This document shows positions 8,950 to 18,526 of a stretch of DNA of 34,040 bases, piece by piece. The stretch lies in contig JAEPOM010000029.1 of the NCBI GenBank assembly GCA_017642885.1, forward strand, positions 1 through 34,040. Direction: 5' to 3'. The position numbers were made by a program, and so were the translations under genes. Source of the stretch: Henriciella sp. (lineage in GTDB: Bacteria; Pseudomonadota; Alphaproteobacteria; Caulobacterales; Hyphomonadaceae). A model generated the notes under the pieces. The model ran no database searches, was not told the origin of the DNA, and was given only the letters and a program-made list of their open reading frames with translations. Every line of letters starts with the position of its first letter. The first letter of the stretch is position 1.

Positions 8950-10182
8950 ATGTTCCGTTTTGTGCATACTGCTGACGTTCACCTTGACTCGCCGCTAAAA
9001 TCGCTGGCCCTGCGCGACCCCGATCTTGCAGAACTTGTCGGCGTCGCGACGCGTACAGCGTTCCGCCGAACTGTGGACCTATGCCTATCAGAACAGGTTG
9101 ATGCGTTTATCATTGCTGGCGACCTCTATGATGGCTCTCTTCGCAGTATGAAGACAGCCCGTTTTTTCGCAGAAGAAATGCGGCGCCTAACCGAAGCTGA
9201 TATTTCCGCCTTCATTATTCGCGGCAACCACGACGCCGAATCAGTGATCACACGAGAAATGACGTTGCCGGAGGGCGTACATGTCTTCTCCAATACGGAT
9301 AAACCTATTCCAATGAAGGACGGCGCGGTCGCCATTCACGGCGTCAGTTTCAAAGACGTGCTAGCCCCTGAGTCGCTGCTTCCCAAATACCAACCGGGTA
9401 CTCCCGGTGTCATCGATATTGGCGCCATGCACACCAGTCTCGATGGGTCGCCGCACCATGACGTTTACGCGCCGTGCTCCACAACCGATCTTGCTGCCCA
9501 TGGTTACGCATATTGGGCGCTTGGGCACATCCATAAACGCAGTGTCATCAGACACAACGAATGCACCATCGTCATGCCTGGCATTCCTCAAGGGCGGCAT
9601 ATAAACGAAGACGGCCTAAAATCCGTTAGTCTAGTATCCGTTGCAACCAATGGCGCGTGCGAGATCGAAGAAAGGTACGTTGCGCCCGTGCGCTTCGAGC
9701 GTCTTGAATTGGACGCCTCCGATGCCGCAGACTGGCCGGCGCTGATCACAGCCGCCGTCGAGACATTTACGCCGTTACATGACGCGACTGTCGATCAGGA
9801 TATTATTTTGCGAATTACATGCCGTGCGGGCGGATCGTTTGGGCGCACGCTACAGCGCGACGTTGAATTGTTGGAAGAGGAACTGCAATCGGCAGCGTCC
9901 CGGGTCGGCCGTATATACATAGAACAAGTGGTCTGTGAAATTAAAGAGTCGACGCCCGTAGAGAACAGCCGTGCTTCTGATTTATCGGCGATCATTGAGA
10001 GCGGTAAAATCGATCGCGGTCTGATAGCGACACGGTTGCAAGGCGATTTGCTGCAATTGATTCAAAGATTGCCCGCCGAGCTTCGCGCCGAATTCGATCC
10101 GAATAGCAATCAAGACCTTCTCGACCGTCTGACCAACGATGGCATCACGGACCTTCTATTGCAGATTGAGCACGGCGATTAG
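8950..10182 (+). CDS. Mre11/SbcD-like metallophosphoesterase (YhaO type)
   Basis: This 410-residue DNA-repair-type exonuclease subunit carries all calcineurin-like phosphoesterase motifs in order. They are TADVHLDSP (D9, H11), AGDLYDG (D58), RGNHD (N93, H94, D95), GAMHTSLDG and LGHIHKR. These coordinate two metal ions for DNA phosphodiester cleavage. The DLAAHGYAYWALGHIHKR stretch and overall size fit the YhaO branch rather than classical SbcD. The frame can be extended upstream to a TTG (8923), but MFRFVHTADVHLD is the family's usual beginning; ATG 8950 and ATG 8947 are both possible, with a weak GAG 6-9 bases before. The gene ends 3 bases before its Rad50-like partner, so they form an operon and presumably a complex. 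Position beside Shango suggests a defence or DNA-processing role. Confidence 0.85.
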   Translation: MFRFVHTADVHLDSPLKSLALRDPDLAELVGVATRTAFRRTVDLCLSEQVDAFIIAGDLYDGSLRSMKTARFFAEEMRRLTEADISAFIIRGNHDAESVITREMTLPEGVHVFSNTDKPIPMKDGAVAIHGVSFKDVLAPESLLPKYQPGTPGVIDIGAMHTSLDGSPHHDVYAPCSTTDLAAHGYAYWALGHIHKRSVIRHNECTIVMPGIPQGRHINEDGLKSVSLVSVATNGACEIEERYVAPVRFERLELDASDAADWPALITAAVETFTPLHDATVDQDIILRITCRAGGSFGRTLQRDVELLEEELQSAASRVGRIYIEQVVCEIKESTPVENSRASDLSAIIESGKIDRGLIATRLQGDLLQLIQRLPAELRAEFDPNSNQDLLDRLTNDGITDLLLQIEHGD

Positions 10183-10185
10183 TGT

Positions 10186-13100
10186 ATGCGGTTTAGGGCT
10201 CTCCATCTGACACGCTTTGGCTGTTTTACCGGTCAATCCATCGAATTTGGCCCAGCCTCTGAGGCACCTGATTTTCATGTCATCTATGGCGACAATGAAG
10301 CGGGCAAGTCGACCCTTCGTGACGCCGTAACCGCCTTTCTGTATGGGATCCCCGCCCGGACTGAGTATAACTTTCTACATGATTATAAGGCGCTGCAAAT
10401 TGGCGCCGAGCTCGACCTTACGAACGGCTCGCTTTCCGCTATGCGGGTGAAGGCCAACCGGGAGTCATTGCGCTCGCCCGATGACGCTATCCTGAACGAA
10501 GATACGCTCAGCCGAGAGTTGCTCGGTCTGTCGGAAACCGACTTTGTTAACCTCTTCTCGCTGGACTTGCAGGCTCTTCTCGAAGGCGGCGCAGACATTC
10601 TGCAAGCGAAAGGCGATTTGGGCGCTCTCCTGTTTGCCGGCGCTTCCGGAATCTCTTCCGTTGGCCAATCAATCGATCTGGCCCGCGCGAAAGCGAACAC
10701 CTTCTTCAAGCCGCGGGCGTCGTCTTCACAGCTTGCGCAGTTGAAGAAGCAGCTAAATGACATCGACTCCGAATTGAAGTCGCATGATGTCCACGCGCCT
10801 GAGTTCAAACGTTTAAGACGCGCCGCAGCGGACGCAGAACGAGCCTATGGCGAAGCCGAGCAGGCGCTGAAGCATGATCGCGCATCTTATGAAAAACAAA
10901 ACCATTTATTGAAGGCGCTTGATCCGTGGAGGGAGCTAAACGAATTGCAAACACAACTCGCGCAGTTTGGCGAACTGCCAGCTGCGGACGAAGATGCTCT
11001 TGTCCGCGCGCGAGCCTTGCAAACAGAGCTTAGAGCGCTTCAAGATGTGAAGTCTGATCTTGAGCATGATCTGGCGCGCGCTGAAGAAGACCTCAACTCC
11101 CTGCAGCCGCCTGCCCATCAGGATCGACTTTTCGCCGGAATAGAAGCCCTACAGGTTGACGAACTGGAAGCACGCGCCCGCACAGCTCGCCTCGATTTGC
11201 CAAGTCGCCGTAGTGAATTGGAAGACTTAAACCGCCAAATCAGCGGCACGCTCGGGCGGCTGGGATTGGACCCCGAATCAGACCCTGAGACGCATCTGAT
11301 TTCGAAATCAGACGCAGCCAGAATTGCAGCGCTAGCTGATAAGGGAGAATCCCTCGCGGCAAAAACCGCAGGCGCAGCCTCTGAACTCGAAAACGCCAAG
11401 TCGGCGCTCGCATTGGCGAAAGAAGATCTCTCGGGCCTACCTGAACCGCAAGACTTTACCGCGTTGGAAGACGCGCTGACGACTTATCGCCGTGACTTGG
11501 ATCTCGACCATGTGCACGAAGCAGAGAATGAGCTTGCAAGCGCGCAGCGTCGTCTCGACCGCGCGTTAGGGAAGCTTGCACCATGGACCGGCGCGCCCGA
11601 CGATTTAGACAGGCTCGTTCCGCCCGGCTCGTCCGAGCTTGAGGCGCTGGAGATAAAGAAAGATGACCTCAGCGCAGACCTAAATCGGCTACGATCCGAA
11701 CACAAATCTCTGTGCCGCACCATTGAAAGCGACGCCGCGCAGCTCACCGAGTTGGAAGCTGATCCTGACATTGTCTCCGATCAGGCGGCCACAGACCTCT
11801 TGGAGGAGCGAGAGGAGCGTTGGCGCGAGCACGGCCAGTCCATCGAACGTGGCTCGATTGATGATGTTCAGGCCAGCGCCTACGCGTTTGAGACCTCAAT
11901 GCGGCGTTACGATCTTGCCTTGTCAAAACGACTGGCCCGCGCCTCAGATCTCGGCGAAATCAAATCCCGCAGACTGAACCAGAAGGGCGTGGAAGCGGAG
12001 TGCAAACAGGTCAAAGAATCGATCGCTGAGACCGAAACCGCGCTCAACGATGTACGCGATAAGGTTGCCCGCCTCGCTGCCACACTCGGATTGCCAGCGT
12101 CTACTACCGTCGCTGAATTGAGGATATGGTGCCAAGGACGCGAACGCGCGCTCGACGAATGGGCGGCGGATCAGGACCGCGCCAAAACACTTGAGGCGCG
12201 TAAGGCACGGTTCGCAAAAGCGACATCATTGGTGAAGAACGCCATGGAAGGCGCGGGCGTCTCCAGTACCGGCGGCGACGACACGCTTCTCGCTACCTGT
12301 GAACGCTCGCTTATCACCCTTCGCACCGATGGGGAAACCTACAATGTGGCGAAAGCAAAATGCGATACACTCGCGCGGCAAACGACCCAACGCGAGGCCG
12401 CCGCGAAGGCGGCGCAGTCGGCTTTTGACGCCTGGCAAAGTGAATGGAACGATGCGCTGACGCAGTCGTCGCTGGAAGACGATACACCAGCAGCGACTAA
12501 GGCGCGACTTGAAGATCTCGCCGACCTTTCAATCAAATTTGACGACCGCCAAAAACTCGATCGGCGCATCTCTCTCATGGAGGCGAGTGAAACTGACTTT
12601 TCTGACGCTATCACGCAGCTTGCCGATGATACCGGACTTGGAGATACAAAAGCTGACGCCTCTGAACGCTTCGCGGCCTTGAAAGCAGATGCGAACGAGC
12701 TTCAGAAACGAGACGTTCAACGCGAAGCGCTGGCAGCGCAGCTCGATAAGGATCGCGCCGCGTTGAAATCAAAGACCGAAAAACTTAGTGTTTTGAGTGA
12801 AGAGGCGGAGGCACTTTGCAAGCGCAATAGCGCAGAATACCTGACGGAGTGCATCGACATTCTGAAATCTGCCAGCGAGGCGAAGACACTTAAGGAAAGA
12901 GCTGTAGCACTGCGCCGTCAAATCTCCAGCTTGCTCATCAACAATGACGAGACAGTCTGGTCGGAATCCTTATCGCCGTTGATCGAATCCCCTGACGCGC
13001 TTGCCGCAACCGAAGCCGACCGACATAGCGCCGAATTGCAAATCGACATGGAGGAAAAACGAGTTCGGGAGCTGTATGCAGAGTGGAAGACGGCGGAACG

Positions 13101-13701
13101 GGCAGAAAACGAAATTGGCGGCGATGCGTCTGCCGCGCAATTACAACAGGAACGCACGACGCTCCTTGCAGATATCAAGCGCGGCGCCGAAAGTTATGTA
13201 AGCCTCAAAAGTGGCGCGTTGATCGTCGATGAAGCCGTCCGACTCTTCCGGGATCAGCACAGAGGCGCCATGTTAAAACAGGCGAGCGACGCGTTTTCGA
13301 CGATGACGCTGGGCCGCTATCCGCGATTGGTGACGATGACTGCCGATGACCGCGAGATCCTGGTCGCTGAGCGTCATGACAAAACCACCCTATCCGCGGA
13401 TAGTCTTTCGACGGGCACGCGCGCGCAACTCTATCTCGCATTGCGCATTGCTGGGCACGCACAATACGCAAAATCACATGCCCCCTTGCCCTTCATAGCC
13501 GACGATATTTTGGAAGAATTCGACGATCACCGCGCCAAAGAAACGCTCTTATTGATGACGAAAATGGCTGAGACCGGTCAGGTCATTTATCTCACCCACC
13601 ATCAGCATCTCGTTGACATGGCGCTAGAGTTGGCCGCGGAGCGGTGTACTGTTCATCGGCTCAATCCAACCGCGCCCGATCTCGCGGAGAATGCGGGTTA
13701 G
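10186..13701 (+). CDS. Rad50/SbcC-like SMC-type ATPase (YhaN type)
   Basis: This 1171-residue protein has an N-terminal ABC half with Walker A at 35-43 (GDNEAGKST) after the family opening RALHLTRFGCFTGQSIEFG. A roughly 800-residue coiled-coil region rich in Ala, Glu, Leu and Arg follows, then the C-terminal half with the signature LSTGTRAQL (1074-1082), Walker B FIADD (D1106/D1107) and the H-loop region (YLTHHQHLV). I see no CxxC zinc hook at the coiled-coil apex, which fits the YhaN branch rather than Rad50/SbcC. ATP-driven clamping of DNA would feed the metallophosphoesterase encoded 3 bases upstream. It converges on the OLD-type gene with only 23 bases between, and no obvious terminator. 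Confidence 0.85.
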   Translation: MRFRALHLTRFGCFTGQSIEFGPASEAPDFHVIYGDNEAGKSTLRDAVTAFLYGIPARTEYNFLHDYKALQIGAELDLTNGSLSAMRVKANRESLRSPDDAILNEDTLSRELLGLSETDFVNLFSLDLQALLEGGADILQAKGDLGALLFAGASGISSVGQSIDLARAKANTFFKPRASSSQLAQLKKQLNDIDSELKSHDVHAPEFKRLRRAAADAERAYGEAEQALKHDRASYEKQNHLLKALDPWRELNELQTQLAQFGELPAADEDALVRARALQTELRALQDVKSDLEHDLARAEEDLNSLQPPAHQDRLFAGIEALQVDELEARARTARLDLPSRRSELEDLNRQISGTLGRLGLDPESDPETHLISKSDAARIAALADKGESLAAKTAGAASELENAKSALALAKEDLSGLPEPQDFTALEDALTTYRRDLDLDHVHEAENELASAQRRLDRALGKLAPWTGAPDDLDRLVPPGSSELEALEIKKDDLSADLNRLRSEHKSLCRTIESDAAQLTELEADPDIVSDQAATDLLEEREERWREHGQSIERGSIDDVQASAYAFETSMRRYDLALSKRLARASDLGEIKSRRLNQKGVEAECKQVKESIAETETALNDVRDKVARLAATLGLPASTTVAELRIWCQGRERALDEWAADQDRAKTLEARKARFAKATSLVKNAMEGAGVSSTGGDDTLLATCERSLITLRTDGETYNVAKAKCDTLARQTTQREAAAKAAQSAFDAWQSEWNDALTQSSLEDDTPAATKARLEDLADLSIKFDDRQKLDRRISLMEASETDFSDAITQLADDTGLGDTKADASERFAALKADANELQKRDVQREALAAQLDKDRAALKSKTEKLSVLSEEAEALCKRNSAEYLTECIDILKSASEAKTLKERAVALRRQISSLLINNDETVWSESLSPLIESPDALAATEADRHSAELQIDMEEKRVRELYAEWKTAERAENEIGGDASAAQLQQERTTLLADIKRGAESYVSLKSGALIVDEAVRLFRDQHRGAMLKQASDAFSTMTLGRYPRLVTMTADDREILVAERHDKTTLSADSLSTGTRAQLYLALRIAGHAQYAKSHAPLPFIADDILEEFDDHRAKETLLLMTKMAETGQVIYLTHHQHLVDMALELAAERCTVHRLNPTAPDLAENAG

Positions 13702-13724
13702 TCAGCTCTCCGATCCGCTAAAAG

Positions 13725-15617
13725 CTACCAGGAATCATCGCAGATTTTACTTGTCACAGCGTCCAGGCTTTTAAGCGTCCAATTCCGTTCGGCGGCGATA
13801 CACATCAATTCATAAAGAAACAGAGAGTTCTTTTTCAACTTGGCGACGCCTCCGCACAGAGCTTGGGCTTCTGTTTTCGCCGAAGCAAGCTCATCACCAT
13901 CGATGCCTGTAAAGACGGATTTCTGAATGTCGTCTTTCCAGACTGCCATTTTCGCGCCTACAAAATCATCATCGGCAAAGTCTTGCAGCTTATTCTCACC
14001 CGCCCATTTAAACAGCGCATTGTTGTAGTCCGATTGCTCTTGTCGATTGCCCTCAGAACAATTCGCGTCTCCGTCAAACACCAAGAAAGTTGGTATCTCC
14101 ATCGCTTCGGCGAGCAGGCAGCAGCGCAGTAATCCTGCCTTTCCATTGACGGGAACGATGGAGATCCCACGACGACGAAACTCGCGATCGAGCCCGGAGC
14201 CATATATCCAGGTCGTCAAGACCACTTGGTCCTCAATCCCTTCAACCAGAACCAGCTTGTCGGTGAAAAGCATCTCGCTCAACGCCGGCTGAAGTGTCGT
14301 ATCGAGACGCGCCCTTAGCCCTTTGGGCGGCTGCGGCTTGGTCCCTGTTAGCTCCGCCTCGCGTTTGGCTAATCCATCAAATTCAGCGGTGCAGCTATAG
14401 GCTTCGTCGTCTCCATTTCGCCGGATCACGCGGACGTTCTCAAATCCGCGGCCCGACACGAAATAAGGGCTGTGTGTCGCCGCCAGGACTTGCGCGTTGC
14501 CGTCGGATAGTTCCTGCAAGACCTGCGCAAGGTGTTTCGCCTGTGGCGGGTGCTGATAGAGTTCAGGCTCCTCGATGCCCAGAACAAGGGTAGAGGTATT
14601 TTTGTCTCCGAGAGTCGCCAATTCCTGAAGCAAACTAATCAAATAGGAACGTTGCAAGCCGTGGCCGATGCGCGCAAGACTCCCTTCAAAACCTTGCTCT
14701 CCCGTTTTGAGGCGTGCGGCTGGTTCGTCAATCTTGAATTTTGCCGGATCCTGATACCAGGAAATCGAAACGGTTGCCCGCGGATTGCCCCAATCCTGCA
14801 AACGCTTTTGTAGTGAAGTGGACAAATCGCCGAGCGCGTCATTCTCGGCCGTCATCAGTTTTTGATATCGATCCAGAGTCTCTTTGCGTAAGTTCTCAAT
14901 CTGATTCCCAAAGTCGACTTTGGATCGCACTGCTCTGTCAAGGAGAGTGGTGAAGGCTGTGTTCTTGCTCTCTAGTTCTTCTGTCGCGGCATCTTTTACG
15001 GCTGGCACATAGACCCATTGAATGTGCTTTTCCAGGAGATTCGCTCCTTTGGAAAAGCCATAAAATTGCGCACCGCTTTCTTTCTCAACGAGCTTTTCTG
15101 GGTGCGCTTGTTCATAAGCATTCAACGTCTCTTCCGCGGCGGTCGCACTCGTCCATTTGGGCAGATCAGGAAAAGAGGACTGAAGTTGTACATAGATATT
15201 CTTTTTATCGCCTGCCTTTGGCGCTTCAAAAAAAGATACAAAGTCATTCATAACCATGCGCGAACCGAATTGTTGAACTTTCGCTACGCCATCATTAAAT
15301 ATGGCCCGAACCGTAACGATGAGCTGGTCCCCGCGGACATAGTGTTTCAGATCCTGCTTGGCCTCCGATGAGAGTTCCGTAAATGTTACTTTGATCTCGA
15401 TCGGTTCTTCCGTTTGCTTCTGGAAAAAGTCTTCTTCCTCCAGGTTTTTGACGTCTGTTACGCTTCCATCCTGATAACCGAAAAACACATTCAGTGCTGC
15501 CAGTAGGGTAGACTTCCCGACGCCGTTAGATCCGACCAGAGATGTATAGGCACCGAACTCAATGGTGCAGTCCTTGAAGGCCCGAAAGTTCTTGATAGAA
15601 ACTTTCTGAATTCTCAT
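13725..15617 (-). CDS. OLD-family ATP-dependent endonuclease (ATPase plus TOPRIM)
   Basis: This 630-residue nuclease combines an ABC-type ATPase with a C-terminal TOPRIM domain. Walker A is at 29-37 (GSNGVGKST). The signature-like segment HGLQRSYLISLLQEL lies near residue 320, Walker B (LGIEEPELYQHP) near 345, and the switch histidine in AATHSPYF near 375. The TOPRIM glutamate lies in LVLVEGIEDQ (about 458) and the acidic pair in FLVFDGD (about 511). OLD nucleases nick or degrade DNA; some act alone in phage defence, and others pair with a UvrD-like helicase in Gabija. No Gabija-type helicase is adjacent, so this looks like a stand-alone OLD protein. It faces the Rad50-like gene tail to tail. 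All key residues are present, so I expect it to be active. Confidence 0.85.
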   Translation of the reverse strand: MRIQKVSIKNFRAFKDCTIEFGAYTSLVGSNGVGKSTLLAALNVFFGYQDGSVTDVKNLEEEDFFQKQTEEPIEIKVTFTELSSEAKQDLKHYVRGDQLIVTVRAIFNDGVAKVQQFGSRMVMNDFVSFFEAPKAGDKKNIYVQLQSSFPDLPKWTSATAAEETLNAYEQAHPEKLVEKESGAQFYGFSKGANLLEKHIQWVYVPAVKDAATEELESKNTAFTTLLDRAVRSKVDFGNQIENLRKETLDRYQKLMTAENDALGDLSTSLQKRLQDWGNPRATVSISWYQDPAKFKIDEPAARLKTGEQGFEGSLARIGHGLQRSYLISLLQELATLGDKNTSTLVLGIEEPELYQHPPQAKHLAQVLQELSDGNAQVLAATHSPYFVSGRGFENVRVIRRNGDDEAYSCTAEFDGLAKREAELTGTKPQPPKGLRARLDTTLQPALSEMLFTDKLVLVEGIEDQVVLTTWIYGSGLDREFRRRGISIVPVNGKAGLLRCCLLAEAMEIPTFLVFDGDANCSEGNRQEQSDYNNALFKWAGENKLQDFADDDFVGAKMAVWKDDIQKSVFTGIDGDELASAKTEAQALCGGVAKLKKNSLFLYELMCIAAERNWTLKSLDAVTSKICDDSW

Positions 15618-16330
15618 TTGTTCATCCCATGCTTGAAGAGCAATTTGCTTGACCGTGAAATTGCGATTTTGCAGATGAGTGAAACTCAGAGCTCAACTCG
15701 CGCTAACCTATTCGATAGAGAAAAATGCGCGAAGACACTATCTATATTTCGCCTCGAACTATGTATTTTTGCGGCTGATACTTGTTCTTTGATCGTGGCC
15801 AGTAACGTGAAAATGGCATCACCACATTAAATCAATCGCAGGCGCAACTATTCATCTTCACTCAACCAAGCGCCAAAGACGCCAATCCCAATGGCTTCTG
15901 CTTCGAGTTCCTGCCGTTCGGCATATGTCTCTCCTTCTGGGATCGAACAGCGCTCTCTAAATGTGTGATTTTAGGAAAGTTTCTGCCGGGCGCCGGGCGA
16001 CGGTCTCGCGATATTTGAACTACAGAATTTGGAGCGGACACGGAACGATATCGCTCAAACGACTGAACGCCAATCCAAAGGCTTGATCTTCATGCAAGTC
16101 GACGACATTATGACCATGGGCCGTACGGTCCGAGTCCAAGCTGGCACAAAGTCAAAATGGGCCGCATACTAGAGCATTGGTTTTGTTCCAATTTACAGCG
16201 GCCGTTTCTTGGAGTTCCGGTATCTTCCCTCACTGTCAAGTGAATGGGGTGTGAACCCTGCCTACTTATTCTATCATTTTTGAAGCTTGCCCCGTGCCAA
16301 CTCGAACCACAGGCCGAGTTTTGATTACAA
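15618..16330. other. Gene-free junction with broken open frames
   Basis: This 713-bp gap separates the defence island from the catabolic locus. On the minus strand a start-less frame ending in AEAIGIGVFGAWLSEDE (about 15975 down to 15849) reads like the tail of a protein. On the plus strand another start-less frame (about 15976-16170) ends in GRTVRVQAGTKSKWAAY. Neither has a start codon or a family I recognise, and both are closed by upstream stops, so they look like decayed gene pieces. The promoter of the OLD-type gene must lie just above 15617. The last part (16171-16330) shows nothing I can support. Confidence 0.4.
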
Positions 16331-17365
16331 TCACAACCCCGATGGCACGGTGATCGCCGAACCGGCGCGCGCCTTGTTGAACTCTCTCATTCGAGCGAGC
16401 ACATCAACGCCGACTTGCGCATAAAGATCAAGCAAGTCTACGAGCACCCAATTCTCGCGGATGAGCCCCTCTTCCAGGCGCCAAAAATCAAGGCTGCGCA
16501 ACAAGACTTCTTTACCGGCCGGCGCGATGCCCATCCAGCCATCGTTCGCCAAGGTGAGCCGCATGTTCGGCCAACCCGTCTCACAGACATAATCGCCCTC
16601 TCCCACCCAGTGCGATCGCAGTTCCCCCATCTCATCCAGTTTGCGGTCTGGCATCGCGCGCAAGAACGGGATCTGGTGCCAATTGCGGAACCCGGAAATG
16701 CCACGGCCCGTGCCGATTCCGCAGGGGCCATACCAATTGAAACGTGGGTGCCAATACTGTTCCAAATTCATGACGGTCGGATCTGGATCTGCGGGGTGTT
16801 TGCAGAGATCCGTCAACATATCGAAGACATGTTTGTACGCTTTTCCACCATCGCCCTCGACACGCAAGCCATCTCCACTCATCGGCGCCGGCGTGCATAG
16901 AAAGCCACCGAGTTGCGGCGCCATCGGCCAGGCACGCGCCTGCATCATCAATTCGGGAATATCCCAGATCGCTTGCAATTCGACGACTTGCCCATCCACG
17001 ATCCGAAAGAACTCATGATAGCGCATATGAGCGAGATGACCGGTTGGTGGGATGTCCAGGAACGGCGCGGTGAACGTGCCCATGTAGTTGCCCATGGTGC
17101 CGACCCAATCCTGGCCTTCGGGTGTTGTGCCCGCCATGATGATCATGTCGCGCCGTTCCAGGTCTGGCATGGCCTGAAAGAGCGGGACGTAACAGGTCTC
17201 ATGCATTGCTTCAGGGCCATTGAGGGTTCCGAAGGGGTAGCAAAGGTGAAGTGCAGCGTCAGCGGACATCAACTCAGAGAGTGCGACATTCATTCCATCA
17301 ATAGTTGCGGTTTCGGCAGATTTTCGGAATGGGGCGAGAATTGCCTTGAGGTCGTGTGCTTGCAT
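16331..17365 (-). CDS. Double SnoaL-like (NTF2-fold) protein, paralogue A
   Basis: This 344-residue cytoplasmic protein is built of two SnoaL-like alpha+beta barrel halves. The first is about residues 1-150 and includes GNYMGTFTAPFLDIPPTGH and HEFFRIVDGQVVELQAIWD. The second is about 185-330 and includes FNWYGPCGIGTGRGISGF and ENWVLVDLLDLYAQVGVD. SnoaL-like proteins include polyketide and ester cyclases, hydratases and small-molecule binding proteins, so the reaction cannot be named. Its divergent neighbour at 17507-18526 shares the WYGPCGIG and ENWVxxDLxxL signatures and is a paralogue; the two genes share one operator. The ATG at 17365 has only a weak ribosome site. A third double-SnoaL protein lies at 23118-24185 in the same regulon. 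Confidence 0.8.
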   Translation of the reverse strand: MQAHDLKAILAPFRKSAETATIDGMNVALSELMSADAALHLCYPFGTLNGPEAMHETCYVPLFQAMPDLERRDMIIMAGTTPEGQDWVGTMGNYMGTFTAPFLDIPPTGHLAHMRYHEFFRIVDGQVVELQAIWDIPELMMQARAWPMAPQLGGFLCTPAPMSGDGLRVEGDGGKAYKHVFDMLTDLCKHPADPDPTVMNLEQYWHPRFNWYGPCGIGTGRGISGFRNWHQIPFLRAMPDRKLDEMGELRSHWVGEGDYVCETGWPNMRLTLANDGWMGIAPAGKEVLLRSLDFWRLEEGLIRENWVLVDLLDLYAQVGVDVLARMREFNKARAGSAITVPSGL

Positions 17366-17445
17366 TTCGAGATGAGCCTATATGAATTGCGAACAAAGAG
17401 AATCATGAATCCGAGTTACGTGATTTAGCACACTCAGACACCGGA

Positions 17446-17485
17446 TGGATAACAGGATTGCATTCGAAGTCAAACACGCTAGAGC
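17446..17485. promoter_or_regulatory. LacI-type operator with predicted divergent promoters for the two SnoaL-like genes
   Basis: The 16-bp site TTGCATTCGAAGTCAA (17458-17473) is one of six copies of this palindrome. Read rightwards its first six bases TTGCAT could be a -35, followed after 16 bases by TAGAGC (17480-17485). Read leftwards on the minus strand TTGACT is a good -35, followed after 16 bases by TATCCA (17451-17446), preceded by an extended TG. One repressor dimer would thus cover the -35 elements of both divergent promoters. The match to other copies is seen; the promoter assignment is inference. Confidence 0.7.
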
Positions 17486-17506
17486 TGACCTGAAGAGAGG
17501 GTTCAA

Positions 17507-18526
17507 ATGACGAGAATTTGCGACGCCAAGGCGCTTGTCAGGAAGCATATGCGGTCATTCGACGGCGCTCCGGATGACGCGCTGATTAAACATGGATGCC
17601 AGGGGCTGGGCGATGACTTCAAATGGCGCAGCATGCATCCGTTTTATGAGAGGACCGGGATCGAAGCGGTGGTCACCGAATTTTGGCAACCCCTACGTCA
17701 GTCCTTACGCCACCTGCAACGCCGCGAGGACATTTTCTTCGGCGGCGAGAACGATGTTGATCAGGGCGCTAGCGTATGGACTTGCAGCATGGGCCATTTT
17801 GTCGGTCTGTTTGATGTTGATTGGCTGGGCATTCCCCGCACAGGGCGCATAGCACACCTTCGATATGCGGAGTTTATGCGCGTAGAGGACGAAAAGATCG
17901 TCGAGAGCGCGCTTTTTTTTGATTTGATCGGGTTGATGCATCAAGCTGGCGTCTACCCATTGCCCCCAATGACCGGATCTTACTTTATCTATCCCGGCCC
18001 GCAGACGCATGATGGCATCCTCGATACGCCTCAGGACGAGGCGGAAACGCGTGAAACGATTGATTTGATGAATCGAATGATTGCCGATCTCGATTCAATC
18101 AATCACCTAACCGGCTCCAAATGCCCACCTGAGCTCCTCGCACGCACCTGGCGCGAGGACATGATATGGTATGGCCCATGTGGCATAGGAGCGAGCTACA
18201 CGATCGCGCGATATCAAGAGCAACACCAGCACCCGTTTCGGCTCAATCTGGCTGACAAAACTTATAATGGTCACGTTGCACGCTTTACTGAAGGAACATA
18301 CGGTGGCTTTTTTGGTTGGGCGAATTTGAGTAATCGAAACATTGGCGGCTTTCTGGGCTTACCTGAAGCGACCAAATCAAGTGAGATGCGTGTGGTCGAT
18401 GTCTATCGGCGCGACGGTGACAAGCTCGCCGAGAACTGGGTTTTTATAGATTTACCGTATTATCTCAAACAGCAAGGCCTGGATGTTCTCGAACGTCTCG
18501 CGCAACTACGTGGACACGAGCTCTAA
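17507..18526 (+). CDS. Double SnoaL-like (NTF2-fold) protein, paralogue B
   Basis: This 339-residue protein has the same two-barrel plan as the divergent paralogue. An N-terminal SnoaL-like half contains CSMGHFVGLFDVDWLGIPRT and LRYAEFMRVEDEKIVE. The C-terminal half contains MIWYGPCGIGASYTIARY and ENWVFIDLPYYLKQQGLDVL. It has no signal peptide. The start ATG has a good ribosome site (GAGAGGG, 6 bases before). The LacI-type operator lies about 33 bases upstream of the start. Its stop (TAA) overlaps the stop of the convergent TRIC-type gene by four bases. Probably a small-molecule isomerase, cyclase or hydratase of the shared pathway; keeping two paralogues under one operator suggests consecutive or alternative substrates. 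Confidence 0.8.
   Translation: MTRICDAKALVRKHMRSFDGAPDDALIKHGCQGLGDDFKWRSMHPFYERTGIEAVVTEFWQPLRQSLRHLQRREDIFFGGENDVDQGASVWTCSMGHFVGLFDVDWLGIPRTGRIAHLRYAEFMRVEDEKIVESALFFDLIGLMHQAGVYPLPPMTGSYFIYPGPQTHDGILDTPQDEAETRETIDLMNRMIADLDSINHLTGSKCPPELLARTWREDMIWYGPCGIGASYTIARYQEQHQHPFRLNLADKTYNGHVARFTEGTYGGFFGWANLSNRNIGGFLGLPEATKSSEMRVVDVYRRDGDKLAENWVFIDLPYYLKQQGLDVLERLAQLRGHEL

Noticed and set aside
9795-12720. Many long open frames opposite the metallophosphoesterase and Rad50-like genes
   Set aside because: They are Ser/Arg-rich antisense shadows of GC-rich coding DNA without ribosome sites or motifs.
8950-13701. Calling the nuclease pair classical SbcDC
   Set aside because: The ATPase shows no CxxC zinc hook, and the N-terminal sequence and sizes fit the YhaO/YhaN branch; the gene symbols were left blank.
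13725-15617. OLD nuclease as GajA of a Gabija system
   Set aside because: No UvrD-like GajB helicase is adjacent; the neighbour is a convergent Rad50-like gene.
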